DNA of 56,957 nucleotides from an uncultured Lachnospiraceae bacterium (GCA_934432885.1 CAKRYY010000017.1:1-56957), one strand, 5' to 3'. Positions 1 to 8,093 are shown, counted from the stretch's first letter. Notes: generated by a model not told the origin, from the letters alone. Program-made: numbers and translations.

Positions 1-1
1 G

Positions 2-817
2 CATGAGGATTTGACGCTGAAGGCAGTAAATGACAGTGAGAACAGACAGACGCTTTTATATGGAATGGGCGATCAGCATCTTGAAATCGTTGCAAGCAGA
101 CTGCTCAACGAATATAAGGTTGAAATCGAGCTGTCCAGACCTAAGGTTGCTTTCCGCGAAACGATTCGTAAGAAATCCGATGTGGAATACAAATACAAGA
201 AACAGTCCGGCGGACACGGTCAGTATGGCCATGTTAAGATGCGTTTTGAGCCTTCAGGAAATCTGGAAGAAGCGTATGAGTTCTCACAGGAGGTTGTTGG
301 CGGTGCAGTTCCGAAGAACTATTTCCCGGCAGTGGAAAAGGGGCTTCAGGAATCAGTACAGAAGGGACCGCTTGCCGCATATCCCGTTGTGGGCGTAAAG
401 GCTGTTTTATATGACGGTTCCTATCATCCGGTAGATTCTTCTGAAATGGCATTTAAGATGGCGACGATTCAGGCATTCAAGAAGGGCTTCATGGAAGCAC
501 AGCCGGTACTTTTAGAGCCGATTGCATCCCTGAAGGTAACGGTGCCGGATCAGTACACTGGCGACATCATGGGAGATTTGAATAAGCGCAGAGGCAGAGT
601 GCTCGGCATGACTCCAGTAAGCGGCGGAAAACAGGTTATTGAGGCTGACGTTCCGATGACGGGATTGTTCGGCTATTGTACAGACCTGCGTTCCATGACC
701 GGCGGCAGAGGCATCTATTCCTATGAATTTGCCCGTTATGAACAGGCTCCTTCGGACATACAGGAAAAGGAAGTGGCAGAGAGAGCGTCTAAGGTAGCTG
801 AAAACGCAGAAGCATAA
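2..817 (+). CDS. fusA: EF-G-like translation factor, C-terminal part (partial)
   Basis: This is the carboxyl-terminal ~271 codons of an elongation factor G family GTPase; the gene begins outside the window, and the reading frame is open from base 2. The visible part corresponds to domains III to V. It has the GMGDQHLEI stretch of domain III, SGGHGQYGHV and the PVDSSEMAFKMA region of domain IV, and a domain V ending in GLFGYCTDLRSMTGGRG. The GTPase domain is not visible. The end of domain V (YSYEFARYEQAPSDI) differs from the usual ending of canonical EF-G, so it may be the second EF-G paralogue common in Clostridia and not the main translocase. That assignment is inference from memory of the family. 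A hairpin terminator follows the stop. Confidence 0.9.
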   Translation, partial: HEDLTLKAVNDSENRQTLLYGMGDQHLEIVASRLLNEYKVEIELSRPKVAFRETIRKKSDVEYKYKKQSGGHGQYGHVKMRFEPSGNLEEAYEFSQEVVGGAVPKNYFPAVEKGLQESVQKGPLAAYPVVGVKAVLYDGSYHPVDSSEMAFKMATIQAFKKGFMEAQPVLLEPIASLKVTVPDQYTGDIMGDLNKRRGRVLGMTPVSGGKQVIEADVPMTGLFGYCTDLRSMTGGRGIYSYEFARYEQAPSDIQEKEVAERASKVAENAEA

Positions 818-836
818 AATGTATTAAAATAACTGT

Positions 837-890
837 CCCCTATCGGGAAATGCTCCTTTTGACGGGCATATATCCTGATAGGGGAATTTT
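837..890 (+). terminator. Terminator after the EF-G-like gene
   Basis: A 12-base stem (837-848 with 873-884, one G-T pair) begins CCCCTATCGGGA and is followed by AATTTT. It lies 20 bases after the stop codon. The loop of about 24 bases is long and the T run is short, so termination may be incomplete. Confidence 0.6.
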
Positions 891-938
891 ATATGGAAGG
901 AAAGTTCCCTGCTGCCCTTGTTCTTAACATATTTTTAA

Positions 939-967
939 GAGACAACGGACAAAATGTAGTGTATAAT
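939..967 (+). promoter_or_regulatory. Candidate promoter for the 549-residue membrane protein
   Basis: GAGACA (939-944) is followed after 17 bases by a perfect TATAAT (962-967). If used, transcription would start near 974 and give the downstream gene a structured leader of about 245 bases that contains the hairpins and the tandem repeats. The -35 matches only four of six consensus positions. Confidence 0.4.
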
Positions 968-969
968 GT

Positions 970-1030
970 AATGAGCGCAAAAGAAAAACAAGCGGCTGCG
1001 AAGCAGACATTTGTTTTTCATGCGCTCATT
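970..1030. repeat. Imperfect long inverted repeat in a leader region
   Basis: AATGAGCGCA at 970-979 pairs exactly with TGCGCTCATT at 1021-1030. The pairing continues inward through AAAAACAA (982-990 region) with TTGTTTTT (1010-1018 region) after a small bulge. The stem is not followed by a T run, so it is not an ordinary terminator. It would lie at the very start of a transcript from the promoter just upstream. Confidence 0.6.
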
Positions 1031-1062
1031 AGCGAGCAAACAGACTGCGGAGCAGTCAGAGA

Positions 1063-1187
1063 GCGCGGCAGCGCGGGTTTGCAAGCGATTCCAGACGCGC
1101 GGCAGCGCAGGTTTGCGAGTGATTCCAAACGCGCGGCAGCGCGGGTTTGCGAGCGATTCCAAGCGCGCGGCAGCGCGGGTTTGCGAG
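1063..1187. repeat. 34-base GC-rich tandem repeat, about 3.7 copies
   Basis: Copies begin at 1063, 1097, 1131 and 1165, an exact 34-base period; the fourth copy diverges after about 22 bases. Each starts GCGCGGCAGCGCGGGTTTGC, followed by GAGCGATTCCAAAC with few substitutions. Each unit contains a GCGC-ggca-GCGC dyad. There are no unique spacers, so this is not CRISPR. Base composition is far richer in GC than the flanks. It ends about 30 bases before the next start codon. Confidence 0.85.
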
Positions 1188-1220
1188 CAATAAGATGTTT
1201 TCCAACGGGGAGATTCCAGA

Positions 1221-2870
1221 ATGAAAAAACAAACGAGAAATCTGATATTAACTTTGATGGGCATTGCGGCAGCCGCTATTTTATATTATATTTATCTGCC
1301 GGCAGTCAACATTCATTCTGCCAGCTTTTGGTTTTTTATCATGGGGCTGCTTCTGGTCGCCATGCTGATTTATGTAATCAAAAAAGCAGGACGTCAGTTC
1401 CTTTTGGCAGATGGACGGCTTTTAAATCTGAATATAGACCTTCATGAGATGAAGGGACTGAAAGCTCTGGGGATTCTTTTGCTGGTGGTATTTGCGGTTT
1501 ATCTGGTTGGCAGCATTTTGTCATCACCGATTGTAAACGCCGGAAAATATCAGAAGCTTATGACGATTGAGGAACGCGATTTTACAGATGACATTAAGGA
1601 AGTGGATTACAATACCATTCCACTTTTGGATAAAAATTCCGCAGCGCTGCTGGGAAACCGTAAGATGGGCAGTCTGGTAGATATGGTATCTCAGTTTGAG
1701 GTAAGTGATGACTATACCCAGATCAATTATCAGGGAAAGCCGGTGCGCGTTACGCCGCTTTCCTATGCGAGCCCGATTAAGTGGCTGACCAATCACAGAA
1801 ATGGTATCCCCGCATACATTTTGATTGATATGGCGACGCAGGATACGCAGTGTGTGAAATTACAGGAAGGTATAAAATACTCTAAGTCAGAGTATTTTAA
1901 TCACTATTTATACCGCCATCTGCGTTTCAGGTATCCGACCTATATTTTTGATGACCAGATTTTCTTTGAAATAGATGAAGAGGGAACGCCTTACTGGGTC
2001 TGCCCTGTGAAAAAATTTAATATTGGACTTTTTGGCGGACAGACAGTCGGAAGCGTAGTGCTCTGCAATGCGGTTACAGGTGAGTGCGTAGAGTATGATG
2101 TGACGGATGTGCCACAGTGGATTGACAAGGTATATTCCGCAGAGCTTCTTATTCAGCTTTATGATTATTCGGGTATATTGAAGCATGGCTTCTGGAACAG
2201 TGTGCTGGGACAGAAGGACTGCTTACAGTCTACAAACGGCTATAATTACATTGCACTTGATGATGACGTGTGGGTATATTCCGGCGTTACCTCAGTCAGC
2301 GGAGACCAGTCCAATGTTGGCTTTGTGCTGATGAACCAGCGGACGATGGAAACAAGATTTTATAAGGTGGAAGGCGCGATTGAGGATTCCGCAATGTCTT
2401 CGGCAGAGGGGCAGGTACAGAATCTTGGATATGTGGCAACCTTTCCGTTGCTGCTTAATATTGCAGATGAACCGACCTATTTTATGGCATTAAAGGATGG
2501 CGCGGGACTTGTAAAGAAGTATGCAATGGTAAATGTGCAGAAGTATCAATGGGTGGCAATCGGTGATACCATACAGGAATGTGAAAAAAATTACAGCGCA
2601 TTGCTGAGCACGAATGGAATTGTCGGACAGAACGCAGATGCTGAAAAGGAGATAACAGGAAGGATTACAGCGATTGCGCCGGTCGTACTGTCCGGAACAA
2701 CGCATTATTATATCTGCCTTGAGGGAACGGACGATATATTTGATGTGAATATGGAGGATGAATCGCTGATTGGCATTATCCGCTGCAAGGAGGGCGACCG
2801 TATCAGGATTTCCTATACGGAAGGTTATGGCTTGCATTATGTAAAGAAATTTGAGGCTTTTTCCGCATAA
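1221..2870 (+). CDS. Membrane-anchored protein of unknown function
   Basis: I do not recognise a characterised family for this 549-residue protein. It has three likely membrane segments near residues 7-27, 34-52 and 82-103, with a positively charged loop (KKAGR) between the second and third. A soluble region of about 440 residues follows, rich in aromatic residues and beta-type sequence, with no Cys pair or obvious catalytic motif. By the positive-inside rule the large domain is probably outside the membrane. The last 75 residues (from about 475, ITGRITAIAPVVLSG) look like a small beta-barrel unit. Similar proteins are, from memory, hypothetical proteins in Lachnospiraceae. A GGGGA lies about 10 bases upstream of the ATG. 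It appears to be a single gene. Confidence 0.85.
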   Translation: MKKQTRNLILTLMGIAAAAILYYIYLPAVNIHSASFWFFIMGLLLVAMLIYVIKKAGRQFLLADGRLLNLNIDLHEMKGLKALGILLLVVFAVYLVGSILSSPIVNAGKYQKLMTIEERDFTDDIKEVDYNTIPLLDKNSAALLGNRKMGSLVDMVSQFEVSDDYTQINYQGKPVRVTPLSYASPIKWLTNHRNGIPAYILIDMATQDTQCVKLQEGIKYSKSEYFNHYLYRHLRFRYPTYIFDDQIFFEIDEEGTPYWVCPVKKFNIGLFGGQTVGSVVLCNAVTGECVEYDVTDVPQWIDKVYSAELLIQLYDYSGILKHGFWNSVLGQKDCLQSTNGYNYIALDDDVWVYSGVTSVSGDQSNVGFVLMNQRTMETRFYKVEGAIEDSAMSSAEGQVQNLGYVATFPLLLNIADEPTYFMALKDGAGLVKKYAMVNVQKYQWVAIGDTIQECEKNYSALLSTNGIVGQNADAEKEITGRITAIAPVVLSGTTHYYICLEGTDDIFDVNMEDESLIGIIRCKEGDRIRISYTEGYGLHYVKKFEAFSA

Positions 2871-2910
2871 AAACTGGAAAAAGATACCTGTACGCAGAGG
2901 GCTTCTGCGA

Positions 2911-2939
2911 TTGACAAAATATAGCAAAATATGTAAACT
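2911..2939 (+). promoter_or_regulatory. Promoter of the secreted LRR protein
   Basis: A perfect TTGACA (2911-2916) and TAAACT (2934-2939) are separated by 17 bases. A short CGCAGA/TCTGCG dyad (2893-2909) ends immediately before the -35. It could be a weak terminator of the preceding gene or an operator. Confidence 0.55.
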
Positions 2940-2969
2940 AAAAGTAGGTTTCAGGAAGGGAGACATAAG

Positions 2970-4004
2970 ATGGGAAAAGTTGGGAAAAAGATAACAACGC
3001 TTGCTTTGACGGCTGCAATGTGTCTGCTGACTGCATTTCCGATGCAGGTTCAGGCAAAAAAAATTGATCGTGATGAGTGGTCAAAATCCTCAGCAGTGTG
3101 GGAAGTGGGAGACGGTGTGACTGCTTATGTAAAGGAAGGCGTTCTTTATTTTGAAGGTACGGGCGCAATTCCGGATTATACAAATGATACGCTTTATACC
3201 AGGCCCTGGCACGGCGTTCTGATTGAGGCTGTTAACGTAGGAGAAGGCGTTACAGAGATTGGCAGCAAGGCTTTTGCAGAGTTCAAAAAGCTGAGATATA
3301 TTACAGTACACAGCACAACCTTTATCAAAAATGGCAATGCCTTTGATAAGATTGACAGTGCACCGATAGTACGTATTATGGGAAGCGAAGAGACGACCAA
3401 AATGATCGGTGACAAGATTCCTTATACCAGCCTTGACAGCTGGGCGAGAGTGGCACAGAGCGGTACCGGCAATATTCTTTATATTGTGGATAATGGCGCT
3501 ATGAAGATGAAGCTTCGCCAGAAGACGCTTCCGAATGTTCCGTTCGTATTTTCCGCAGATAATGAGGATGCAACGCACCGTTATATGATGGCTGATAAGG
3601 ATGAGGAGCAGGCTCAGATGCAGGCATTTACTTCTCCACTGCGGTTTGCACCGGGATATGAGATGACCGGTCAGGCGGTAACTTCAAAGCGTATCATACA
3701 GGGTGAAGAGTATCTTGCGCTGGTTGCCTATTATCTGAATTATGTATATCCGGGTTATCAGTATGGATACAGCTATTCCAATATGGTAACGACAGGAGAT
3801 AAGTCCTTTGACGCTTATGATACTACAAAAAATTATGTGTTTACGATTCCCTCCGAGCTGCGTGCGCCGGGCAGGACATTCAAGGTTGTTCTGGTGCTGC
3901 CGGATGGTCAGCCAAGCGTTCTGGATGATTTGGACAACTCAGACGATACGATTACCTTTACGACGACAGCAGGAAAATTCAATTACAGCATTATTTATCA
4001 GTAA
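2970..4004 (+). CDS. Secreted protein with a leucine-rich-repeat-like segment
   Basis: This 344-residue protein has a clear Sec signal peptide (MGKVGKKI, then a hydrophobic core, cleavage expected after MQVQA near residue 29). Residues ~90-125 (VTEIGSKAFAEFKKLRYITV) match one unit of the BspA/LRR_5 repeat that is also abundant in the large surface protein further on. The rest, with many aromatic residues and a YPGYQYGYSYSN stretch, is not recognised. There is no sorting signal or lipobox, so it should be released or held non-covalently. A GGAAGGGAG ribosome binding site precedes the ATG. It has its own promoter and terminator. Confidence 0.85.
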   Translation: MGKVGKKITTLALTAAMCLLTAFPMQVQAKKIDRDEWSKSSAVWEVGDGVTAYVKEGVLYFEGTGAIPDYTNDTLYTRPWHGVLIEAVNVGEGVTEIGSKAFAEFKKLRYITVHSTTFIKNGNAFDKIDSAPIVRIMGSEETTKMIGDKIPYTSLDSWARVAQSGTGNILYIVDNGAMKMKLRQKTLPNVPFVFSADNEDATHRYMMADKDEEQAQMQAFTSPLRFAPGYEMTGQAVTSKRIIQGEEYLALVAYYLNYVYPGYQYGYSYSNMVTTGDKSFDAYDTTKNYVFTIPSELRAPGRTFKVVLVLPDGQPSVLDDLDNSDDTITFTTTAGKFNYSIIYQ

Positions 4005-4033
4005 AGAATTGACAGAATAGAAAGCAAATAAAG

Positions 4034-4070
4034 AGCAGCGGTTTACACCAGTTTGTGTGCCGCTGCTTTT
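4034..4070 (+). terminator. Terminator after the secreted LRR protein
   Basis: AGCAGCGG (4034-4041) pairs with CCGCTGCT (4060-4067), with further ACAC/GTGT pairing in the loop, and ends in TTTT. It is a typical intrinsic terminator about 30 bases after the stop. Confidence 0.85.
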
Positions 4071-4128
4071 CGTATGCCAAAAAGCCGGTTTTATGGGAAT
4101 TTGGCGGCATGTAGGTAATGTATACTAC

Positions 4129-4157
4129 TTGACATTTTCTTAACAGAAAATTAGAAT
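4129..4157 (+). promoter_or_regulatory. leuS promoter
   Basis: TTGACA (4129-4134), a 17-base spacer and TAGAAT (4152-4157) make a near-consensus vegetative promoter about 27 bases before the start codon. There is no room for a T-box leader between it and leuS, so expression appears constitutive at this level. Confidence 0.8.
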
Positions 4158-4183
4158 AGTAAGAGGCTAGGAGGAATAGAAAA

Positions 4184-6598
4184 ATGTCAGTACCTTACAA
4201 TCACAGAGAAATCGAAGAAAAATGGAGAAAAGAATGGGAGAAGCATCCGGTCAATGTAAATGACGGTAAAAAACCGAAATATTATTGTCTGGATATGTTT
4301 CCGTATCCTTCAGGAAACGGTCTTCATGTAGGTCATTGGAGAGGCTATGTTATTTCCGATGTCTGGAGCCGTTATAAAATGCTGAATGGAGGTCATTATA
4401 TCATTCATCCCATGGGATGGGATGCGTTTGGACTCCCAGCAGAAAACTATGCAATTAAAATGGGTGTTCATCCGGCTGTTTCTACAGCGGAAAATATCGC
4501 TAATATCAAGAGACAGATTAACCAGATCGCAGCTCTGTATGACTGGGATATGGAAGTAAATACGACAGACCCCAATTTCTATAAATGGACGCAGTGGATA
4601 TTTGTCAAGATGTTCAAGGCGGGACTGGCTTATGAAAAAGAGATGCCGATTAACTGGTGTCCTTCCTGCAAGACAGGCCTTGCCAATGAAGAAGTAGTAA
4701 ACGGCAAGTGTGAACGCTGCGGTGCAGACGTAACCAAAAAGAACCTCAAACAGTGGATGCTTGGCATTACCAAATATGCGGATAGGCTTCTGGCAGATTT
4801 GGACAAGCTTGACTGGCCGGAAAAGGTAAAGAAGATGCAGACGGACTGGATTGGAAAGTCCTATGGTGCAGAGGTGGATTTCCCGGTAGAAGGCAGAGAT
4901 GAAAAGATTACGGTTTATACCACAAGACCGGATACATTGCACGGCGCTACCTTTATGGTGCTTGCACCGGAGCATGCGATGGCAAAGGGGCTTGCAACGC
5001 CTGAGACAAAGGATGCTGTAGAAAAATATATTTATGACGCTTCCATGAAATCCAATGTTGACAGACTGCAGGATAAGGAAAAGACAGGCGTCTTTACCGG
5101 AAGCTATGCAATCAACCCTTTGAACGGTGCAAAGGTTCCCATCTGGCTGTCTGATTATGTACTTGCAGATTATGGTACTGGCGCAATCATGTGTGTTCCT
5201 GCTCATGATGACAGAGACTTTGAGTTTGCAACGAAGTTTAATATTCCGATTATTCAGGTAATTGCAAAGGATGGAAAAGAAATCGAAAATATGACGCAGG
5301 CTTATACAGAGGCAAGCGGCGTCATGATAAATTCCGGCGAATGGAATGGTATGGAAAGCGCTGTTCTTAAAAAAGAAGCGCCGGTTATGATTGAAAAAAT
5401 GGGTATTGGCAGAAAGACTGTCAACTATAAGCTGCGTGACTGGGTATTCTCCAGACAGCGTTACTGGGGTGAGCCGATTCCGATTGTACACTGTGAGAAA
5501 TGTGGCTGTGTTCCGGTTCCGGAGGAACAGCTTCCGCTACTGCTTCCTGAGGTAGAATCCTATCAGCCGACAGGTACGGGAGAATCCCCTCTTGCAGATA
5601 TTACAGAGTGGGTAAATACGACCTGCCCTGTCTGTGGTGCACCGGCGAAGAGAGAGACAAACACGATGCCACAGTGGGCTGGTTCTTCATGGTATTTCCT
5701 GCGTTATGTGGACAGCAAAAACGATAAGGAACTGGTAAGCAGAGAAAAAGCAGATAAATATTTACCTGTTGATATGTATATCGGTGGTGTAGAGCATGCG
5801 GTTCTGCATCTTCTGTATTCCAGATTCTATACAAAATTCCTGTATGATATAGGAGTTGTTGATTTTGATGAACCGTTTACCAAGCTGTTCAATCAGGGTA
5901 TGATTACCGGTAAAAACGGCATCAAGATGTCAAAGTCTAAGGGAAATGTAATTTCACCGGACGATTTGGTAAGAGATTATGGCTGTGATTCCCTGCGTCT
6001 GTATGAGCTGTTTGTAGGACCGCCGGAACTGGATTCCGAGTGGGATGACAGAGGAATTGACGGAGTATACCGTTTCCTGACAAGATTCTGGAAGCTTGTT
6101 ATGGAGAATAAGGATAAGAATGTTGCTGAGACGAAGGAAATGGTTAAGGTGCGTCATAAGATGGTGCATGACATCACGACCCGTCTTGAAAGCTTTAGCT
6201 TAAATACAGTTATTTCCGGCTTTATGGAATATAACAATAAGATGATTGAGATGGCGAAGGCAGGCGGCATTGATAAAGAGACCTTAAAGACGGCAGTTGT
6301 TCTTCTGGCACCGTTTGCACCTCATATTACAGAAGAACTTTGGCATGAGCTTGGAGAGACGGATTCTGTATTCCATGCAGTATGGCCTGAGGCAGATCAC
6401 GCAGCAATGGCAGATACAGAAAAGGAGATTGCCGTACAGATTAACGGCAAAACCAAGACGGTTATCAATGTACCAGCCGATATTTCCAAAGAAGATGCGA
6501 TTGCAGCCGGAAAAGAGGCGCTTGGCAATAAACTGAGCGGCAATGTAATAAAAGAAATTTATGTGCCGGGAAGGATTATCAATATTGTAATGAAATAA
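4184..6598 (+). CDS. leuS: Leucyl-tRNA synthetase
   Basis: Class I aminoacyl-tRNA synthetase that charges tRNA-Leu with leucine in the cytosol. Its 804 residues are the normal bacterial length. The HIGH signature appears as HVGH (residues 48-51) after MFPYPSGNGL, and KMSKS is at about 581-585. The CP1 editing domain is present, with the threonine-rich TTRPDTLHGATF (near 245) and DYGTGAIMCVPAHDDRD with its conserved Asp. Two CxxC pairs (CPSC...CERC) near 165-185 form the zinc-binding insertion. AGGAGG lies nine bases before the ATG. It is transcribed from its own promoter, and the comFB-like gene follows 26 bases later. Confidence 0.98.
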   Translation: MSVPYNHREIEEKWRKEWEKHPVNVNDGKKPKYYCLDMFPYPSGNGLHVGHWRGYVISDVWSRYKMLNGGHYIIHPMGWDAFGLPAENYAIKMGVHPAVSTAENIANIKRQINQIAALYDWDMEVNTTDPNFYKWTQWIFVKMFKAGLAYEKEMPINWCPSCKTGLANEEVVNGKCERCGADVTKKNLKQWMLGITKYADRLLADLDKLDWPEKVKKMQTDWIGKSYGAEVDFPVEGRDEKITVYTTRPDTLHGATFMVLAPEHAMAKGLATPETKDAVEKYIYDASMKSNVDRLQDKEKTGVFTGSYAINPLNGAKVPIWLSDYVLADYGTGAIMCVPAHDDRDFEFATKFNIPIIQVIAKDGKEIENMTQAYTEASGVMINSGEWNGMESAVLKKEAPVMIEKMGIGRKTVNYKLRDWVFSRQRYWGEPIPIVHCEKCGCVPVPEEQLPLLLPEVESYQPTGTGESPLADITEWVNTTCPVCGAPAKRETNTMPQWAGSSWYFLRYVDSKNDKELVSREKADKYLPVDMYIGGVEHAVLHLLYSRFYTKFLYDIGVVDFDEPFTKLFNQGMITGKNGIKMSKSKGNVISPDDLVRDYGCDSLRLYELFVGPPELDSEWDDRGIDGVYRFLTRFWKLVMENKDKNVAETKEMVKVRHKMVHDITTRLESFSLNTVISGFMEYNNKMIEMAKAGGIDKETLKTAVVLLAPFAPHITEELWHELGETDSVFHAVWPEADHAAMADTEKEIAVQINGKTKTVINVPADISKEDAIAAGKEALGNKLSGNVIKEIYVPGRIINIVMK

Positions 6599-6624
6599 AT
6601 GTATTTGGGCAGGGAGGGGAAGAC

Positions 6625-6966
6625 GTGACAAATGAAAAAGAAATGGCTTTGGAGGAGGCTCCTGTAGAAGAAACAGGGGAGCAAAAGAAAAAGTTCCGTT
6701 ACATGAATGTAATGGAGGAGATTGTAGAGAAGGAGTTGGACAACTGCATTGATTCTCTGGGACTTTGCAGATGCCCGCAGTGCAGGGTTGACGTAGTTGC
6801 CCTATCTCTGAACCGCTTAAAACCACGTTATGTTTCTTCAGAAAAGGGGAGGCTGTTGTCCGTAATCGATCAGATGTCGTATGACTATATACCTGAGATT
6901 TTGCGGGCAATTACGGAGAGCGCAGAAGTGGTAAAAAAGAATCCAAGACATGAAAAAAAGGATTAA
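6625..6966 (+). CDS. ComFB-like small protein
   Basis: This 113-residue protein matches the late competence ComFB family. The conserved core is MNVMEEIVEKELD, then CRCPQCRVDVVALSLNRL, then PRYV. The CxCxxC cluster (residues ~48-53) probably binds zinc, as expected for this family. The first 25 residues are acidic and not conserved. The start is GTG with AGGGAGGGGAAG upstream. In other bacteria ComFB homologues lie near competence or signalling genes and have been linked to cyclic-nucleotide sensing. Here it is simply co-directional with leuS, and its role is unknown. Confidence 0.8.
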   Translation: MTNEKEMALEEAPVEETGEQKKKFRYMNVMEEIVEKELDNCIDSLGLCRCPQCRVDVVALSLNRLKPRYVSSEKGRLLSVIDQMSYDYIPEILRAITESAEVVKKNPRHEKKD

Positions 6967-6971
6967 AAATG

Positions 6972-7010
6972 AAACACACAGGCAGTTGGAATAGTTGCCT
7001 GTGTGTTTTT
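6972..7010 (+). terminator. Terminator of the leuS-comFB unit
   Basis: A perfect 13-base stem, AAACACACAGGCA (6972-6984) with TGCCTGTGTGTTT (6996-7008), is followed by a T run that is shared with the palindrome just downstream. Confidence 0.9.
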
Positions 7011-7051
7011 ATGTAATAGGAAATTCAGAGGAATTTCCTATTACATAAAAA
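7006..7051. repeat. Perfect 46-base palindrome (20-base arms)
   Basis: The arm TTTTTATGTAATAGGAAATT (7006-7025) is the exact reverse complement of 7032-7051, with the six-base loop CAGAGG between them. It is far longer than a terminator needs and overlaps the T run of the preceding terminator. A degenerate form of the same start and end occurs at 44822-44849, again just after a terminator, which suggests a dispersed palindromic repeat. Confidence 0.85.
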
Positions 7052-7107
7052 TAAGATGCACAGCTCGCGGAGATGAATTCTGCCTTGCAGGCACCGTCCG
7101 CGCGCAG

Positions 7108-7132
7108 AGAGTTTGCAAGCAAACTCTTTTTT
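7108..7132 (+). terminator. Plus-strand hairpin with T run at the end of the palindrome module
   Basis: AGAGTTTGC (7108-7116) pairs perfectly with GCAAACTCT (7119-7127) and TTTTTT follows (7127-7132). No plus-strand gene ends here, so it would be a backup terminator for leuS-comFB or part of a repeat module. A closely similar hairpin, AGAGTTTGC...GCAGACTCT, sits at 44856-44880. Confidence 0.55.
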
Positions 7133-7134
7133 AA

Positions 7135-7410
7135 TTACTTTTTTTGCTGCCAGATTTTAAGAATCTTGTTAATGCGTTCAATTTCCTCCGGACTGCTGTT
7201 CTGCTTCAGTACAGAGATGACAAGCTCCATTTCTTCCGGAGAAAAGGCGATGGAGCTTTCCTTTCCGCGTTTTGTAACGCGCATTAAAAAGGGAAGCATT
7301 TCTTTTGGAGACATTCCTTGTCCTTCTGATACCATCATTTGCAGAAACTGCAGCTTTTCTTTATCAATTCCGGTAAGTGATGGGTCATTCATCCATTCCG
7401 GTTCCTTCAT
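7135..7410 (-). CDS. Small helical protein of unknown function
   Basis: This 91-residue protein is not recognised. It is mostly charged helix with many Met, Glu and Lys (MVSEGQGMSPKEMLPFLMRV, then PEEMELVISVLKQ), without membrane segments or Cys. AAAGGAGG precedes its ATG. It overlaps the 3' end of the gene at 7385-7903 by 26 bases, which indicates translational coupling. Both contain similar helical segments of the 'MxxxLxxxxxPEE' type and may act together. A terminator-like hairpin for the opposite strand begins at its stop codon. Confidence 0.7.
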   Translation of the reverse strand: MKEPEWMNDPSLTGIDKEKLQFLQMMVSEGQGMSPKEMLPFLMRVTKRGKESSIAFSPEEMELVISVLKQNSSPEEIERINKILKIWQQKK

Positions 7411-7903
7411 GGGAAGTTCCTCCTTTCAAATATTCCAAGATACCCTGCTGCTCTGGGGCAAGCAGTGACAGTAAGACATCCATATCTGGCATTTGGGGTG
7501 TTGAATTGCCTTCCGGGCTGGAACTGCCTTCCGCAGTTGTCGGCGGAGAAAGGTCTTTCAACATTTCCATCATCTCCATCATTTCCTGATAGGTTTTAAA
7601 CGAGGAAATTGTCTGTTCAAGCTGCCGCAGCATTTTCTTTTGGGAATCGTTGCAGTATGGCAAAAGAGCAGGCAAAAGTGTATGCAGGTCTGCATTTTTT
7701 TCGGATTCAGCACCGCAGACAGGATAGGGATGCCCTCTGAAATAGGAGATAGTATATTGCAGCTCCTGATATTTGATATAGATGGCAAAATATTTCTGCA
7801 TGGAGGGTGAAAGGCAGGGCAGGAGAACCTTCATAAGCTGTAATTGATTTGTAGTAAAAAGCATGTCAAATGCAGCAACATGATCCTGCTCTTTTTCATC
7901 CAT
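7385..7903 (-). CDS. Cytosolic protein of unknown function
   Basis: This 172-residue protein is not recognised. The first 120 residues are predicted to be helical (NQLQLMKVLLPCLSPSMQKY, YQEMMEMMEMLKDL). Then comes a Ser/Pro/Gly-rich linker (SPPTTAEGSSSPEGNSTP) and a short C-terminal helix, DVLLSLLAPEQQGILEYL. There is no signal peptide. The GGAGAG upstream is an acceptable ribosome binding site. It is the first gene of a two-gene minus-strand unit with 7135-7410 and lies downstream of the Cys-rich gene, from which it is separated by a hairpin terminator. Confidence 0.7.
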   Translation of the reverse strand: MDEKEQDHVAAFDMLFTTNQLQLMKVLLPCLSPSMQKYFAIYIKYQELQYTISYFRGHPYPVCGAESEKNADLHTLLPALLPYCNDSQKKMLRQLEQTISSFKTYQEMMEMMEMLKDLSPPTTAEGSSSPEGNSTPQMPDMDVLLSLLAPEQQGILEYLKGGTSHEGTGMDE

Positions 7904-8001
7904 AGAAATCTCTCCATTCTTACTATATAAGATGTATGCCCCGGAAACGGAAGATATGTAAAAAGAATTTTGCGACGAAAGCTTATTGCAGAGGATAGAG
8001 A

Positions 8002-8030
8002 AAAGGAGACAGTATGTGACTGCCTCCTTT
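8002..8030 (-). terminator. Terminator of the Cys-rich gene (minus strand)
   Basis: AAAGGAG-a-CAGT (8002-8013) pairs with ACTG-c-CTCCTTT (8019-8030). Read on the minus strand the stem is followed by TTTTCTCT. It lies 64 bases past the stop of the gene at 8094-8324. A second hairpin, TGACAGAC/GTCTGTCA (8039-8067), lies between them. Confidence 0.6.
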
Positions 8031-8093
8031 GCATCTTTTGACAGACCTTAATGCTTTCTGTCTGTCAGGTGGTTTCCTGAAAGAAAAAGAGGA

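Larger units (their letters stand above)
818..1220. other. 403-base stretch without a gene
   Basis: This gap between the EF-G-like gene and the membrane protein holds the EF-G terminator, a candidate promoter (-10 at 962-967), an imperfect 20-base stem-loop (970-1030), a small GACTGC/GCAGTC hairpin (1043-1057) and a 34-base tandem repeat (1063-1187). Open frames cross it on both strands, but they are built from the repeat and have no ribosome binding site or recognisable protein character. Confidence 0.75.

Noticed and set aside
1063..1187. Possible CRISPR array
   Set aside because: The units are directly adjacent, with no unique spacers, and no cas gene is present.
893..1447. Open frames across the 34-base repeats on both strands
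   Set aside because: They exist because the repeat is GC-rich and free of stops. There is no ribosome binding site or recognisable protein, and one overlaps the start of the real gene at 1221.
4081..4183. T-box leader before leuS
   Set aside because: The promoter is only 27 bases from the start codon and no T-box core or specifier hairpin is seen.
4310..5491. 393-codon frame antisense to leuS
   Set aside because: Shadow of leuS. No ribosome binding site, Cys-rich and unlike any family.
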